Shown: positions 36,308-49,076, counted from the stretch's first letter. The stretch: 64,000 nt of DNA from Hydnum rufescens UP504 (GCA_014904985.1 MU128918.1:1-64000); one strand, 5' to 3'. Notes: generated by a model from the letters alone, not told the origin. Translations and numbers: made by a program.

Positions 36308-39300
36308 TCAGAGCACAGAGATAATCACGTCATCGTAAGGCGCATCCTGTCGAAGTCGGATCAAATGTTTCGTTGCAAGCACTACCATCAACGAACCATG
36401 GCATGTTAGCGCACAACGCGAAGCAATGGGCTGATAAATCATTGATCTTGAACTCACCAAGACAATGATAGAAGGCGGCGGCGGCGACGTGTGGTGTACT
36501 GGTTGCGACCGGAACGATGGTTGTCAGCATCACAGAGTCCCCACCATTTGACAACATGAGTGATTTGGAATATCTGAATCAAAATGGACTAGAAATCAAC
36601 GTGGAATGGGGTTAAAACCTGCTATGAGGAACCCAACTCGAGAAAATTGTGCGAATTGCGTTCAAGGCTTCCCGGATGAGACACTTCTGATAATTGCGAC
36701 TCATTGTGTACGTTGGATTCTTGAGGGGCCGCTAAATCGGGAGTAGTGAATGAAGATTGACATAAATATTTTCACACAATCTGCATACGATCACAGAACT
36801 GCAGCACCATCAAGAAAACCATTCCCCACAAGATTGAAGGCGGACGACTCCGAAGCGTGTCGCAGGCGGAGTCCTAGATTGCCGTCCCTGTCGTCTTCTT
36901 GGCTTCCTCGTAACAGCCTATGGAGTCATCAAATGCGCAAAAGGTCGAAATCAGACGACATAGTAACAACATTCACCTGAGCTCCTCGTCCGCTTCCACC
37001 GAGTTCCAGATCCTCGATTGCGCCAAACCCATGTCCTACATCAATATCAGAAGAGACGCCAGCACCTTGATCCCACGGTAAGAACGAGCTGCGTTGACTG
37101 CAAACCCGAGAGCAGACGGCGGTCGAGAAGAAGCGCGTCTGGCCATTCCAGGCGTCTACCAATAACTGAATATATCAGAGGATCCTCCAGCAAACACAAA
37201 TTTACGGGAATCACATCCATGGATTGACCCCGCGAACCGCCGTGACTCTCGCGCCCGTCACCCGACATCTGTCCCAATTGAGGACCATCATACTGCATCT
37301 CTATAACCATTGATTAATGAAGACCATCGTGGGGAAAAGGGTGATACTCACGGAATTCCATTCCGACTTCAAGGTCCCCAGAATGTTGAAGTTGATGGTA
37401 CCCGGGAACAGACAACCTGCTGTCCAGGGGCAAGCATTTGATCCTCTAAAATAGCTGTATCTTCGGTAGGGCCACCCCGGAGCGTCTTAGTCTTGCGGCG
37501 CTTTCCAGGAGGTTCTGGACCCGAATCGAATGTCAATTTAGACTGAAATATCTACCGTACCGCAGTCTCTGACCAGGAGACCTAAATTTGTTCTCGAGGT
37601 GTCGTTGAGCTTGGACTTGGGCCTTGTAGGCATCCTTCCAGAAGTCGATAAGTTCCGAAGCACCGACTAGAGACCGTCAACAACATCCAGAGGAGCCAGA
37701 ACACAGGTGTCAGTATTAGCAGTACAGGTGTGCATCGAGGCCAACGAGTTAAGCGAGGGGTTGGACTGCAGGAGAGGCAAAAATAAAAAGAGGAGCTGAT
37801 AGTATGAGGGCCACTGCAACAAAAGAAGCGAGCACGAGTGCCTGAAGTTGATAGGTGTACGCACGGGGAAGGTCCAATCCCAAAAAGAGTCATGCAATCA
37901 TCCATCAGATCCGTGGGGATAGAGGTCAGGAGCATCTCTCTGTCAGACTACAGCCGTCCAGAGACCACAGCAGGAAACGATGAGGCAAGAATATAGACAG
38001 CAGGTGGCCTTCCAGTCCAAAAGCAGAGGGGTGGGGAATCAAGAATATTATCGAAATAATCATCACCCTTGTCATAAGGAATCGCCACTCGAACGGAAAT
38101 ATGGATCGGAAGGGGTTCGCGTATGGACGTCAAATATGAATGAAAGAAGAAATGGACGCACATATAGCGAGGAGCTTCCCAAATCATCTACTCATCTATC
38201 AGTCCTGCGACAGTTAGCCGACAACAGCGACCCGCACCTCCATTGCAGAGAAGTATGCCAGTTTATCCTCCTTCTGGGCGTGCAGTTCTCGACCAATTCT
38301 CTGTTGATCTTGGTCATACCTTTCCCTTGATGCAATAAGTTCCGCATCCGTCAACTCGATTCGGGGATCAACAATAGGTTTCTTCGCAATAATCTTCTTT
38401 GGTTTGATCACACCAGTTGCAGGGGCGGTATCGACACTGACATCCGTCCTGCCCACAGCATATAAGGGTTCGTTGTCAGTATGGATCGGGAATGGGCTCT
38501 CTTCGCCCATGGGACCACCGTAAAGATCTTCAACAGGCTGAGGGAACGAGGTTATCGATAGATGGGTCACGAAAAGGATAGAAACAATACCCTTTTCTTC
38601 CCCCGGCCCGCCGATGGACTTAACTGATCGGTGCCATTGCCAGTGATAGCCCCAAACCGGTCATCTCCCTGGATTTGAAATCTACAAGAGAGAAGATTGA
38701 TGTTGAAGCTCCACAATAGCAGTGCAAGTGACACGAACTCTCCCGAGCTAGTTCCAAAAGCAGGGTTACCGAAGACGTCGCCGTCGTTCAAACCAACATC
38801 TCCGAAGGCATCTGCCCCCAGACCAAGATCCAAGCATCTCCGATGCCTAATCCGTTGGCATCATCAGGTAGGAGAAAATCGTTCCAATTCAATCCATCGT
38901 TTTGGCCAGAGTTCATACCCCCAAATAAAGGATCTGAGGTGGGATCATACAAATGTGCCTCGTTGAGTATGTATTGATCTTGATTATTTCGAGTTGGGCT
39001 GTTTTTTTTGGCCGCAGAGCTCTGAGCTTGGCGGTGAATCCCAGGAGTGGGTGGTTCGAAGATAATCCCTTCTTCAGAGGCATTGTCCCAAGAAGAAGGC
39101 GTCCCCCCAGACAATGAAAGTGTGCCAATCGATTCCGAACCGGTAACATCGGACCAGAACTGGAGGGGAAAAAGTGAGTGCTATGGAGGCTTAGCGATGG
39201 TGCCTACCCACCGGCTCGAACAAGTTGAACTCGAAGTCGAACGCATTTCCATCTCTAGCAGTGCTCGATAACGTAATAGTGTCCGGTCTTACGCTCGAGG

Positions 39301-39761
39301 TAGTGAGCTCGAGACTGTCTGCCACGAGTCCGACTTTTTTCAGTTCGAGCACCGCCTTCTTGAGATTGGTGAAGCAGTTGGTGACATCAGACATAAAAAT
39401 ATCATGTTTTGCGACGAATACCCTGGAAAAAGAGAAGTCAAGTTTAATTTACATCAGCTTTTGATCTTTGAATGAACGAAGATTCACGTACCGGGTAACA
39501 CCCACCATCAAGTTACTCGATAACCTGAGGGCCAGGGGCTCGTCGGGTTCAGCAATAAGAGTGCACAAAGACGATATGTCAGCGGTAATGATTGATCTCC
39601 TGGGCAGCTTCTTGAACGTCGAACGGGAACCGATCGTTGCAGCCAACCTAATGTAGACGCATCAGATGGATCGTTCGTCCTTGTCAGGACTATCTTCTAA
39701 TAACCAAAGCAGACCGAATCCACTTTCTCTGTGAGAAAGGAGATCAGTTGGAAAAGAACAT
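36308..39761 (-). CDS. Rec8/Rad21-type kleisin subunit of (meiotic) cohesin
   Basis: Kleisins close the SMC ring. The N-terminal Rad21/Rec8 domain is clear: ESGFGLLWLAAT across an intron, KKLPRRSIITADISSLC, EPLALRLSSNLMVGVTR, VFVAKHDIFMSDVTNC. The middle is acidic and low-complexity (DLGLGADAFGDVGLNDG; DPRIELTDAELIASRERYD). The C-terminal winged helix is TIVPVATSTPHVAAAAFYHCLV joined to LATKHLIRLRQDAPYDD, with TGA at 36310-36308. The IITADISSLC and ELTDAEL blocks suit Rec8 better than mitotic Rad21. Frame breaks: an extra base after MFFS (39745-39751) and a missing base between GIGDA and LDLGLGADAF (38830-38834). The rest is conserved, so these may be assembly errors. About ten introns; several middle exons are approximate. 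Confidence 0.8.
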
Positions 39762-41106
39762 TTCGAACGCGAAGAAGCGTCTTCTTGAGGGGATACTAGT
39801 AGGACGCGAAATTTTGTTGGCGTTGAATCGCGGACTTTGCATCCGACAACGCGCGCGCACCGCGCCGCCTCAATGAACTTTCTAAATATCTAAATATGTA
39901 ATAATTGCAAGGGAAATGGACTGTTTGTACATCGCTTCTGATTCATCCAGTGGAGCTCGGATTGCCGATTTTTGTGCCCAAAAGTCTGCGAATCGACTCT
40001 AACTTGACCGAATTTTTCTCCAAACATCTGTGGAGAACTCGCCGGTAGAAAGGTGATTATTGGAGTATGGGAAGGTGTGGGGAGAGCCCGTAGAGCTCCG
40101 AGCAGACTGACATCGACAAGGAAAAAGACAGATATATTATGTAAGGACTACGATACATTCCGAGAACGGTAGGCGGAAGGGCGCAATGGCCTAATAAGGA
40201 ATATAGGCGTCCGTACGAAGGTAAATAATGGGATGATTCCCAACAGGGATCTACGGATTCGAACCCTCAACTACAGTAGGCAAAAGTGCAAATAAGGCCC
40301 AAGTTCCTAGCCTTAAATGGCCTGTTCCTCCTTTTTTTTACTTCCTCTATACCTACTGCTGTCATACCCAGTTACTGAGAGAAGTCCAGCACCACCACAG
40401 TCCCAGATTTGTTTCTGTGACACCCCCCGGAAAAGCGCGTATTTGAATTCTTTAGAAAGCGCGCTACAATCGCGGAGGTTAAGGAGCTGCAAACGAAATA
40501 TGGCGGGCCCAGAAAAGCTTTCCAATAGTATTTGGGGCGGGTGCCAAAGTGTGGCAAGGTTCGGACCATGACAAGACATAGGGAACGAGGTAGACGGAAT
40601 GCTCATTATATAGACGACCTGTGGCACAGTCGTGAAAAGCATCCGCGCGCTCGGTATTGGTACAAGGGAATAATTGAGGGCCCCAGAGGAGGTACAGAAG
40701 TACTGCTGCGACGAGAGAACGTGGGACAGGATAGCAACAAACCGATGACTGCAGAACAATGGGTACAAGGGCAAGAGGCGTTATGAGGGAGAATAATAAC
40801 AGCGATAACATTAGGGAAGCGAGAAGGGGGATAGGAAAGGGTTGCTACAAGACAGACATGATAACAAGAACGGAAACGTAGAACAAGTCAGGAACGTAGG
40901 ATAATGTAATTAAGAGGTGAAAGGGGGTATCACAAATAGTTCGTTTCTTGATACAACCAGGCTTGGAGTTGAGGATAATGATAGATTAATAGGATGGTGA
41001 GGTATGCTTGGACGCCTGGCATTCATGCGCGATTCCACTGAGCATAGGCCCGAATCAGAGGAATGAACTAAGCTCACTTTCTAGCTACGTAGGGATGTGA
41101 TCCCCA
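39762..41106. other. Intergenic region upstream of the Rec8-like gene
   Basis: No gene recognised. Short opposing frames at 40313-40811 are reverse shadows of each other. A GGATTCGAACC sequence at 40255-40265 was considered as a tRNA T-loop and rejected. Confidence 0.4.
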
Positions 41107-44100
41107 TCATGACGTTTGGCTGTACTGAGATCCGTCCGACGCCTTGCTCGCCAAGCTGTTCACCGACGCCACAGATAATCGATGTGAGACACGAAGAGGC
41201 GAGGAAATTGCAGGAGCAAAGTTCTGTCCAGGACCTCGACTTGCATCAAAGTGTCGCACGATCTGTTCGCCCTCGATAGCTCGACCCCCTTCCCGTTCGA
41301 TGGCACGAAGGGCTACCTCGGCCTGCCGAGGTAGAATCGGATACGTATCAGAGAGGTAATTAAGACTCAAGTCATAGGCAGCGTCATCTCTTTCGTCGTC
41401 ATAGGCATACTCGTCACTGTATTCTTCCTTGTCGATAGGCAGCTTCGACCAATTGTTGTTCCCGACGTTGCTGTCACCTATCCTATCTTCATGACGAGAA
41501 AAGAAGTGCGTGCGGTGGTACGTGGAGATATCGGTGAGTTGCCCTTCGAATGATCCTGTGTCGCTCTCGTCGTCCTCCAGGGTTCCATGTAATGAAGAGA
41601 GATCAATCTCTTCCACGCTCGACACTCCCATTAGCATAGTCTCCAAATGTCGCATTTCGTCGTCGAGATGTGGAATGACGGATATGGCGAGACGGCTGGA
41701 AGGCTGTGAGAGGGCAAGAGACAAGGGACGACCAGCATTGGGATGGAGATGGGATTTGTCACCCGCGGATCTCTCCTCATTCTCGTTAAGAGTGTCGGGT
41801 GATGGGAGCATCCCAACCGATTTCACGGGCACAGGGTGGGCCGTTCGAAGGACAATCTGGGGTCGGGTGGAGACGGAATCTGACTTTCGATACACACCTT
41901 CATCCAAGTTGCCCATTCCATCGAGAGATGATTTGGCAGGAAGAATCACGTCATTTTGTTGAGCCTCCAGCACATCTGCAACGACGGTGGATTGGCTACC
42001 GAAACCATCAACTTCCGGCACGTGGGACGCCCGTCGATAGATTGCCAAACGCGCATGGTTCTGCACGAGCACAGAGGGATACAAGCTGTCATCACACATG
42101 TTCTCCATGCCATCCAGGGAGGCCTCCTCAGCAAGCGTGGGGCCAACATGTCCCCTCTTCTCCAGGAGATCCTGTATTATCAGGAGTGACCGGATTTTAA
42201 TGTGGAGATACCCTTTGAATTGGGCAATCCATCGATCTCATCAATTTCTAAGTTCGCGGTAGGGTGAGCAAGAGTGATATCCATGGATGCACTGGACCAG
42301 TCACAGTCCGCGACAGAAACCGTGGGCGAGGATACCCGGGTCCTTTCGTCAGACCCCTCGTCAAGAGTATCGCCTTTCTCCACGTTCCTAGCACTTCTAG
42401 TGGAAATGTCAGTTTGCTTGTCGTCACTATGTGGCGGTGAGAGCTGCGCCGCAACAAGTGAATCTACGGCGGCCTTCAACTCGAGGGACTTCATTGACAA
42501 AGAGGCATGAACGGATCGTTGGGATTTCTCGGGTGATGGGGACGGCGTTGATTGAACAAGGACACGAGGTGGCGACCTTTCCATGTTATTTGGCGTCTTC
42601 GGGATTCTTGGTGAAGTCTTCTCCCTTCCAGGAAGAGATGAATCGCTACGATTGGGGATGACTAACCCCAATGAGCTCATCGAAGCCGAAGCCGATTCCA
42701 GGCCACCACCATGACTAAGGCCATCCGAACTTGGCGATGCGGGGGGCAGCAGGAATAAGGACTGGTCGAAAATGAGTGACGACTTGACAGCAGACGAATG
42801 CCGGCGTGAGGGAGAAGGGAGGACGCGAGTTGCGTGTCGGTTACGACGGGGTGTAGACGCAAAGATTGGTTCAAAGACGGATGGTTCCAAAGAATTCGGA
42901 AGCGCACCTACGAGCGTGGCTGGAAGAAAAATGGGGGAGTGAGGGATATAGGGACCAAGAAAAGTTGGGGGCGCGCCTGAAAACGACGTTGGAGGGGCCG
43001 AAGGCATGCCAATTTGTATGGATTCCTGCGATCCGGAGAACAGAACGGCCACATCCCTCGCGTCTGGCGATGGCAAGGATGCTTTCGATGACGACCTCGT
43101 CACAACCGAAGCAGCAGATTTCCGACGCCTCCTGTCCAATGATAATGAGCTGCGACTGAAGCGGAAACGGCTGGATTTTTCGCTGCTGATGCTCTTTGCG
43201 CTTTTCGGGCTCTTGCGATCGAACATAATCGCTGACCCTGACAGGCGCTCAGGAACGCTGATCATAGAAAGGGCTTCGATAATGCTCGCGCGAATAGACT
43301 GCGCAGGGGTAGTGTGGTTAATGGGATTTATGCCCCTAGCTTGGCGGACGGACGTGAAAAGAGAAGCTGGGGACGATGAAGTCGAGTAGTGGATGGGGGA
43401 GCTGGGAAATTCATACTCTAGAGTCGATGGAATAGAAAATGCGAAAGCAAGCTCGGTAGCAAAACCCCCATCAATATCCAGAGGTGAGCGCGTCGAATTC
43501 TCCGTAATATTATCTTGATCAGTGAAACTACCATCTTCCGCAACTGACAAATCGAGAGACCCATGAGAGGACGGATATTTGATGGTTCTGTCGCGTCCTA
43601 TCTCTACGGATTCAGAAGAAGATTCATTGCTCGAATCTCCCTCTCGTCCTATTGTCAACACTTGGTTGACTGAAGACGAAAAGTCACGCAAGGATTGTGG
43701 GAGGGTAAGTGTGTCTAGCTCTTTTTCCGGGATGCAAACATCTCCGTTCTTGGGATCTGGATTCGGCACCTCTGCCTGCTGATCTTCAGGCATACGCTTC
43801 GAAGTGCCTGTAAGACCGCCGTCCCAAAATGTAGTGGATGGACTCTTGGGCCTCCATCTCAACGCTGTGAAACCGAGCGCAACAATCACGAGAAACGCAA
43901 AAGATCCCACACAGGCCAAGGTCGTTCGAAGTTTCTTTACCTGGGATAGATCGTTGGTGTCATTTCCGGTGGCAGTACCAATTACAGGAGGGGGAGCCGT
44001 GCCAGAGGGATTAGTTCCCGTGGAAGACAGGAGATGCAATCCTCTTGAAATTGTCGGAAGGGGTGGGAAGGGATGAGGGAAGGGGATTGGAACCGGCAAC

Positions 44101-44626
44101 GAATGGTAGTGCAAAACGACGTGAGTGTGATGGGTGGAAGCGGGCACTACAGCCGGGGAAGGTGTCGGATGCAGGAGCTTGTCGTGGTGAGAATGGTGAT
44201 GTGGAGAAGAGTGATGACTTGACGAAAAGGTAGGGTGGATACGATACCTGGGTGACGAAGGCAATAACGATGCCCGAGACGGATTGTCAACTCGATGGGA
44301 TGGAAGGAACGCTGGAGAAACGATTCAATTAATAGGACACTCCTATGGATCTCGAAAGTACGTACGTGAAGAGGATGGCGAAGTAGCTTTCGCGGTACGT
44401 GTCACTATGGAGGACCCCATGAAATCTCTGAACACGTTAAAGCGGTTGAAAAAAACGAACACGAGAGCTTGGTCTCAGAAATAGTAAGGATCCTCTTTGC
44501 GTCGAGAAACGAAAGGAGTGGAAGTTGCCAATCGTCTTGGCGGCGTAAAGAGGGTGTCGAGGTCGGTACAGGACTTGCCAGGGAACGATAAGCGAAAAAT
44601 TCAACGAAGAATACCAGCAAGAGCAT
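41107..44626 (-). CDS. Large Ser-rich single-pass membrane protein, unknown function
   Basis: Exon 1 from ATG 44626 encodes a secretion signal (MLLLVFFVEFFAYRSLAS) and SPVPTSTPSLRRQDDW. After an intron of about 150 bp comes a frame of over 690 codons (to 42180). It has a His/Ser/Pro-rich ectodomain (SSHHSSPHHHSHHDK) of about 100 residues and one transmembrane segment (TTLACVGSFAFLVIVALGF). Then comes a long Ser-rich cytosolic part with basic patches (RFRFSRSSLSLDRRRRKSA) and many SP/TP sites. A second frame (42175-41107, 333 codons from its first Met) continues in the same style and ends SQYSQTS. The two are offset by one base around 42140-42190 and no normal-size intron fixes this, so either a base is missing or these are two genes. 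The layout recalls fungal cell-surface sensors, but no sensor domain is visible. Confidence 0.65.
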
Positions 44627-44947
44627 GCTCCGCGGCCAGAACGAATGTTATGTGCTTGATTGCACGGTTGTAGGCGTACAAGAGCGAGTTAAGTCACGGC
44701 GTCACAGGTACCGTCACAGTCTGTGGAAAGGTCCTGCTCGCGTTGTCTCGGAGTGCCTTCGCATTGTACGGAAAAAACTTCATTGCGACTACGTGAAGTG
44801 TCTTGAATCGATCGTTGTAAGCCATTTTCGCCTTCCATTCAACTTCAGTGCCCTTGATGTTAGCGTTGTCGAACGAATATCATCCAGTGAGGGCATTCCC
44901 TGTTCGCCGACCAGAAACTCCCATAATAAACTTCTCCCTTGTTTTTA
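44627..44947. promoter_or_regulatory. Divergent intergenic region (membrane protein / RBR ligase)
   Basis: About 320 bp between the divergent start codons at 44626 (minus) and 44948 (plus). Presumed to hold both promoters. No element recognised. Confidence 0.4.
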
Positions 44948-46742
44948 ATGGTCAAACACCGTCAGGATCTCCAGTTGTGTGCTTCCATTGTTGAAGACGA
45001 ACTACTGGCAATGGAGGTGCGCTGAGTCATATGTATATTAGATCCACATCCCAGACCATACCCTATATAGGCGATATACCCAGACTGTCTTACTATAATA
45101 AAGGACTCGACTATCAAACTCGAATTTTTTATCAATTTTGACGAACCTCGGTTCTTGGAAATCTTCGATGATGGCAGGACTTCTACCTCTGATACCCCCT
45201 TTCCCGAGAATTCGCAACCACCTAATACACCTACATCGTTCTCATCTGAACCTGACGTGATTGCACTGAAATACTTCCCGCCACTGATCTTGGACCTATG
45301 GTTGCCTCCACATACCCCCTATACGACCCACCCACTGTCCTCTCTGCCTATTTTACCCATTCATGGGTGCCCAATCACTCATTCCCATCCTTCTCAATAG
45401 ATTTAACAGTCTGTGGCTCGAACAGCGTGACAATCAAGAAGGTGTCCTGTGGCGAATTGCGGAAATCATCATTTCGGGAAACTTCCTTACAGACCCACTC
45501 CATATCATGTCCAACAACACGATCAAAGTACATCATCCTGCCCCGCATATTATTACACCGCGATTGCTAGCATACGACACCAGCATGAACGAAGCTGCCT
45601 TCCACATTACGACTTTCTTTTGCCCGATATGCTTGGAAGGCCGGAAAGGATCCGCCTGCATACGCCTCTCATGTGATCATGTCTTTTGCAAGGATTGTCT
45701 GCGGGATGGGTGGGGGTTGGCAGTGCGTGAGGGAGATTGTTCACAGGTTCGATGCCCCGACGAGAAATGCATCGCCAAGAAACCATCGCTTGGAGAACAT
45801 GGGGACCCGAGAATCGAAGATAAAGAGGCGCGGGAGGAAGATGTACGGAGAGTTCTCAGCGAAGACGAGGTAAAACGGTGGAAATGGCTGCGTGCGAAGC
45901 GCGATATCGATCGAGGTACATGTCTGTCTCGAGGCATCCGGCCGGAACCATATGCAGTTGCACTGATTCCATGATTAGATCCAACTATCGTCCATTGCCC
46001 GTTGCAATTCTGTCAAGCGCCAGTTCCCGCGCCGCCACTGATGACCAGTCAGCAGGAAGAACCCGGAGAATACACACCTGGGTGGCACAAATTGCGAACC
46101 TGTGACTCGTGCGGGTTCTCCTTCTGTGTTTTTTGCAAACGCTCATGGTAAGCCACGATGTTTTAGAATTATGGAGGCGGTGGCTAATACTTGTTCTTTA
46201 CCATGGTCACAGGCATGGTCCTATCACACCGTGCAGTACCCGGACAGTTTCATCGATTCTCACTGAGTACCTCAACTTACCCGAGGAATCGCCCCAGAGG
46301 TTATTGATGGAACGCAGCATGGGCCGTGGGAACCTTCGTCGTATGATAAAGCAATTTGAGGAAGATGAGATGAATAGGAGATATATGGAGGAAAGCACTA
46401 CAGGATGTCCACACTGCGGGGTCAGGTGTGAGAAAAATCATGGTGAGATCATCTATATCATTGCAATATTTACACCCTCTAATGGAAACATGCTTTCTTT
46501 AGGATGCAATCATGTGAGCTGGTGACGTGGTGATAACTGGAAGTGCACTGACATTTCCTTTCCAGATGACATGCTATCAATGTCAAACCCATTACTGTTA
46601 TAGGTGTGGCGAGGGGCTCCCCAAGGACCCTTATACCCATTTTTCGCAAAAGGGTGGCCGATGCTATAACAAATTATTCGATTTTGAGGAGCCAATTCTG
46701 CCGTGGATACCTATCGAACAGGACTGGGACCTCACTGACTAG
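44948..46742 (+). CDS. RBR-type E3 ubiquitin ligase (RNF14/Itt1-like: RWD-RING1-IBR-RING2)
   Basis: Exon 1 (44948-45016) starts MVKHRQDLQLCASIVEDELLA, the RWD helix. The RWD domain continues (INFDEPRFLEIFDDG; DVIALKYFPPLILDLWLPP; YPLYDPPTVLSAYFTHSW; LLNRFNSLWLEQRDNQEGVLW). RING1 is CPICLEG...CDHVFCKDCLRD...CPDEKC. The IBR part has VHCPLQFCQ and CDSCGFSFCVFCKRSWHG. RING2 is CPHCGVRCEKNHGCNHMTCYQC...YCYRCGEG, where the Cys of GCNH is the expected catalytic residue. Clear later exons: ...-45915, 45979-46147, 46213-46442, 46503-46513 (11 nt), 46566-46742. The RWD region is readable only across two single-base frame breaks (about 45308-45314 and 45383-45392). Ends EQDWDLTD. Confidence 0.88.
46503..46513 (+). 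other. 11-nt micro-exon of the RBR ligase
   Basis: GATGCAATCAT flanked by TTTAG and GTGAGC. Needed to join EKNHG to MTCYQC in frame; encodes the completed Gly plus Cys-Asn-His of RING2. Confidence 0.85.
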
Positions 46743-47197
46743 ACAGTCATGTTCTAATAAACAGTACACTGGTATATCTGATATAGCCTGTATCATACTA
46801 CTTCTGTTTAAATCAGGAGTTCGTTTTTCAGCGAGTGGGAAGTGTGCTTAGCCATCACGTAAGCGGATTGAGATAGCTGGGACATTGGCATGCACTGAAG
46901 AGCTGGTTTACCGCGACTCTAATAAATTAAGTATGCAAGGGTGACTAGCGCACTCCTGGTGAGCACTGTAACAGCGGAAAATACCCTAAGATTCTCATTC
47001 GTATGAATAGTGAGGGTATGGCTCTCCCAAAGAGATGCTGAGCCTGGGATAGAACGGAGCAGTTTTCCGAACGTTATTTTTGTGGAGGATCATGATCAGC
47101 CCAAACCAGCCTATGTAATATTTCAATTTGGGTGCAACGGCAAGTGCCCTGTTTACATTACGCTAGTTCTGACGACACTTCAGCCTTCGCCAACTGC
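46743..47197. other. Intergenic region, RBR ligase to CDF transporter
   Basis: Two tandem plus-strand genes. Nothing recognised in between; 46990-47190 probably contains the 5'UTR of the transporter. Confidence 0.4.
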
Positions 47198-49076
47198 ATG
47201 TCTGCGGAGTTGCACCACATTCGCACAACGCAATCGGCGTCAAAAGTTGAAGCTTTTGATGACCACCGTCTTCCTAGCCCGGCCCCTTCCGACCAGGGGG
47301 ACTGTGGCGCTAGGGTTCCACCTGACGATGTAGAAAACACGCCCACCAAACGACTGTCGGCCGATCCTTATCTTCTCCGGTCAGCCGTCAAGTCAGACGC
47401 TGAACTTCAACAATTACGAAAAAGGGGAAACAAGGGAAAGCTCGTCGAAGAGTATCATAGCAGGCAAAACGAGGTCCGTCAGCCCTTCCGCATTGACCTA
47501 CTTTTTATGTATTGAAGGTCACGCCGTGTTCATCAAGCTTATCGAGAATCTCCTCAAGCCTATGGAAGAGCATACAGAAGACGCAAAGGAGGCCGACGAG
47601 CTTTCAAAACTCCCCGTGCGTTGATCTTCCTGATCGTCCTGTCCTCCTTCACCGGAACGTCGTTCCCAAAAGGTTCGAATCGCCGTGTTAGCAAGCTTGA
47701 TCTCCAACTTCTGTCTCTGTGTTATTCAATGTGTGTGGCTTGCTCTGGAATGAGAATCTTCACTGAGACCCCTGTGACGCCAGTGTACGCCGCGATTTCC
47801 TCTGGCTCTCTCTCTATTCTGGCAACGGGAATCGACTCCCTCTTCGACTTCGGTTCAAATGTCGTACTATTCTACCTACACAAAAAGGCGGCCAAGTTGG
47901 ATTTGAACAAATGGCCTCTGGGCGGGAGTCGGCTTGAGACTATCGGGAATATTGTATACGGTGCGATTTAACGCAATTGCTCAGTACTCCTAATAATGGG
48001 CATATATTTAGGTTCACTGTGAGTGAACCTGACATGTATATCGGAGGTTTATGTTATGACCCTCATCCCCAGCATGGCATCTGTCAACCTGGTCGTTATT
48101 GTGGAGTCCATCAGGACGCTGACGTCACATACACATGGAGAGTTGAATAAACTTCACATTCCATCTCTCGTTTCTGTAGCAGCAGCTCTTGGTGTGTACA
48201 ATCAGATTCAAACATGACGTATGTCTCATATCTGGCTATGATTGTAGCGGTGAAGTTTTGTTTATTCTTATATTGTTTCTCCCTTCGCAAGTCTTCCAGC
48301 CAAGTCACAATTCTTTGGGAAGACCATCGCAACGATTTGTGGATCAACGCTTTTGGTGCGTTCTTTCTCTCTTGCCTTGTGTTCCTTCAATGTCAACGGA
48401 TAAGGTAGGAATTCTCATGTCTGCTGGCGGCAGCAAATTGCGTTGGTGTAAGTCTTTCGGTGCCTCGCCATCCATCACCCTATCACTTTAAATCCCTGTA
48501 GGGCTTGACCCAGTTGGTGGATTCATAGTATGCGGTTCGGGAAGAAAAATCGGTATCGCATTGACCTTATTGGACAGATTGCCCTAGGCGTGATTATTGC
48601 GTGGACACGAACTGTCTGGGAACAATTCGAACTCTTGGCAGGGAAGTCGGCTCCACATGAATTTATCCAGCTCCTCGTGTACAAGGCTGCCACATTCTCG
48701 GATGAGATCGAGAAAGTAGACACTGTCAGGGCTTACCACGTTCGTTCCATTTTTTTCGCAGCCCTTGTTTTCGTCCCCCCTGTGATTAATCATCCACAAA
48801 TGGCCTATGCTTAGAGTGGGCCAGACTACTTTGTTGAGATTGACGTAGTCATGTCCGGAGATACCCCACTGTGGAAGGCACATGATGTCGCCCAAACACT
48901 GCAAGACAAGATTGAAGTGCTACCGGGGGTTGATCGCGCATTTGTACATGTGGACCATGAAACCACACACACACCTGTTAGTGGGATCTACAGTACCATG
49001 TGCTTCCGCTATTTCACTCACAATTCTGACCAATATTATGTGCTTTGGAATCAAGGAGCATCGCAAGAATGTTTAG
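47198..49076 (+). CDS. Cation diffusion facilitator (CDF/SLC30-type), probably Mn2+ transporter
   Basis: Starts MSAELHHIRTTQSASK (ATG 47198) with a cytosolic tail (YHSRQNELIENLLKPMEEH after splicing). The transmembrane core begins VRIAVLASLISNFCLCVIQLYAA. TM2 carries GIDSLFDFGSN, a DxxxD site. The later motif WEDHRNDLWINAFG supplies the second DxxxD-type site (DHRND). This pair is typical of the Mn-type CDF subgroup rather than the HxxxD Zn type. Then come LMSAGGSKLRWWLDPVGGFI and VIIAWTRTVWEQFELLAGKSA. The C-terminal cytosolic ferredoxin-like domain follows (YFVEIDVVMSGDTPLWKAHD, LPGVDRAFVHVDHE), ending EHRKNV. About ten exons, including a 7-nt exon (48012-48018). All junctions can be made in frame, with no frame break. 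Confidence 0.9.
48012..48018 (+). other. 7-nt micro-exon of the CDF transporter
   Basis: GTTCACT between TATTTAG and GTGAGTG. It restores the frame between NIVYG and ASVNLVVIVES, giving NIVYGSLMASVNLVVIVES; skipping it shifts the frame. Confidence 0.8.

Noticed and set aside
40230..40320. tRNA gene on the minus strand suggested by GGTTCGAATCC
   Set aside because: The T-stem does not pair properly and no matching acceptor stem, D-arm or anticodon arm can be drawn around it.
46503..46513. Direct splicing of 46442 to 46566 in the RBR gene as the main form
   Set aside because: It would delete the conserved GCNH and break the frame into the clearly conserved RING2.
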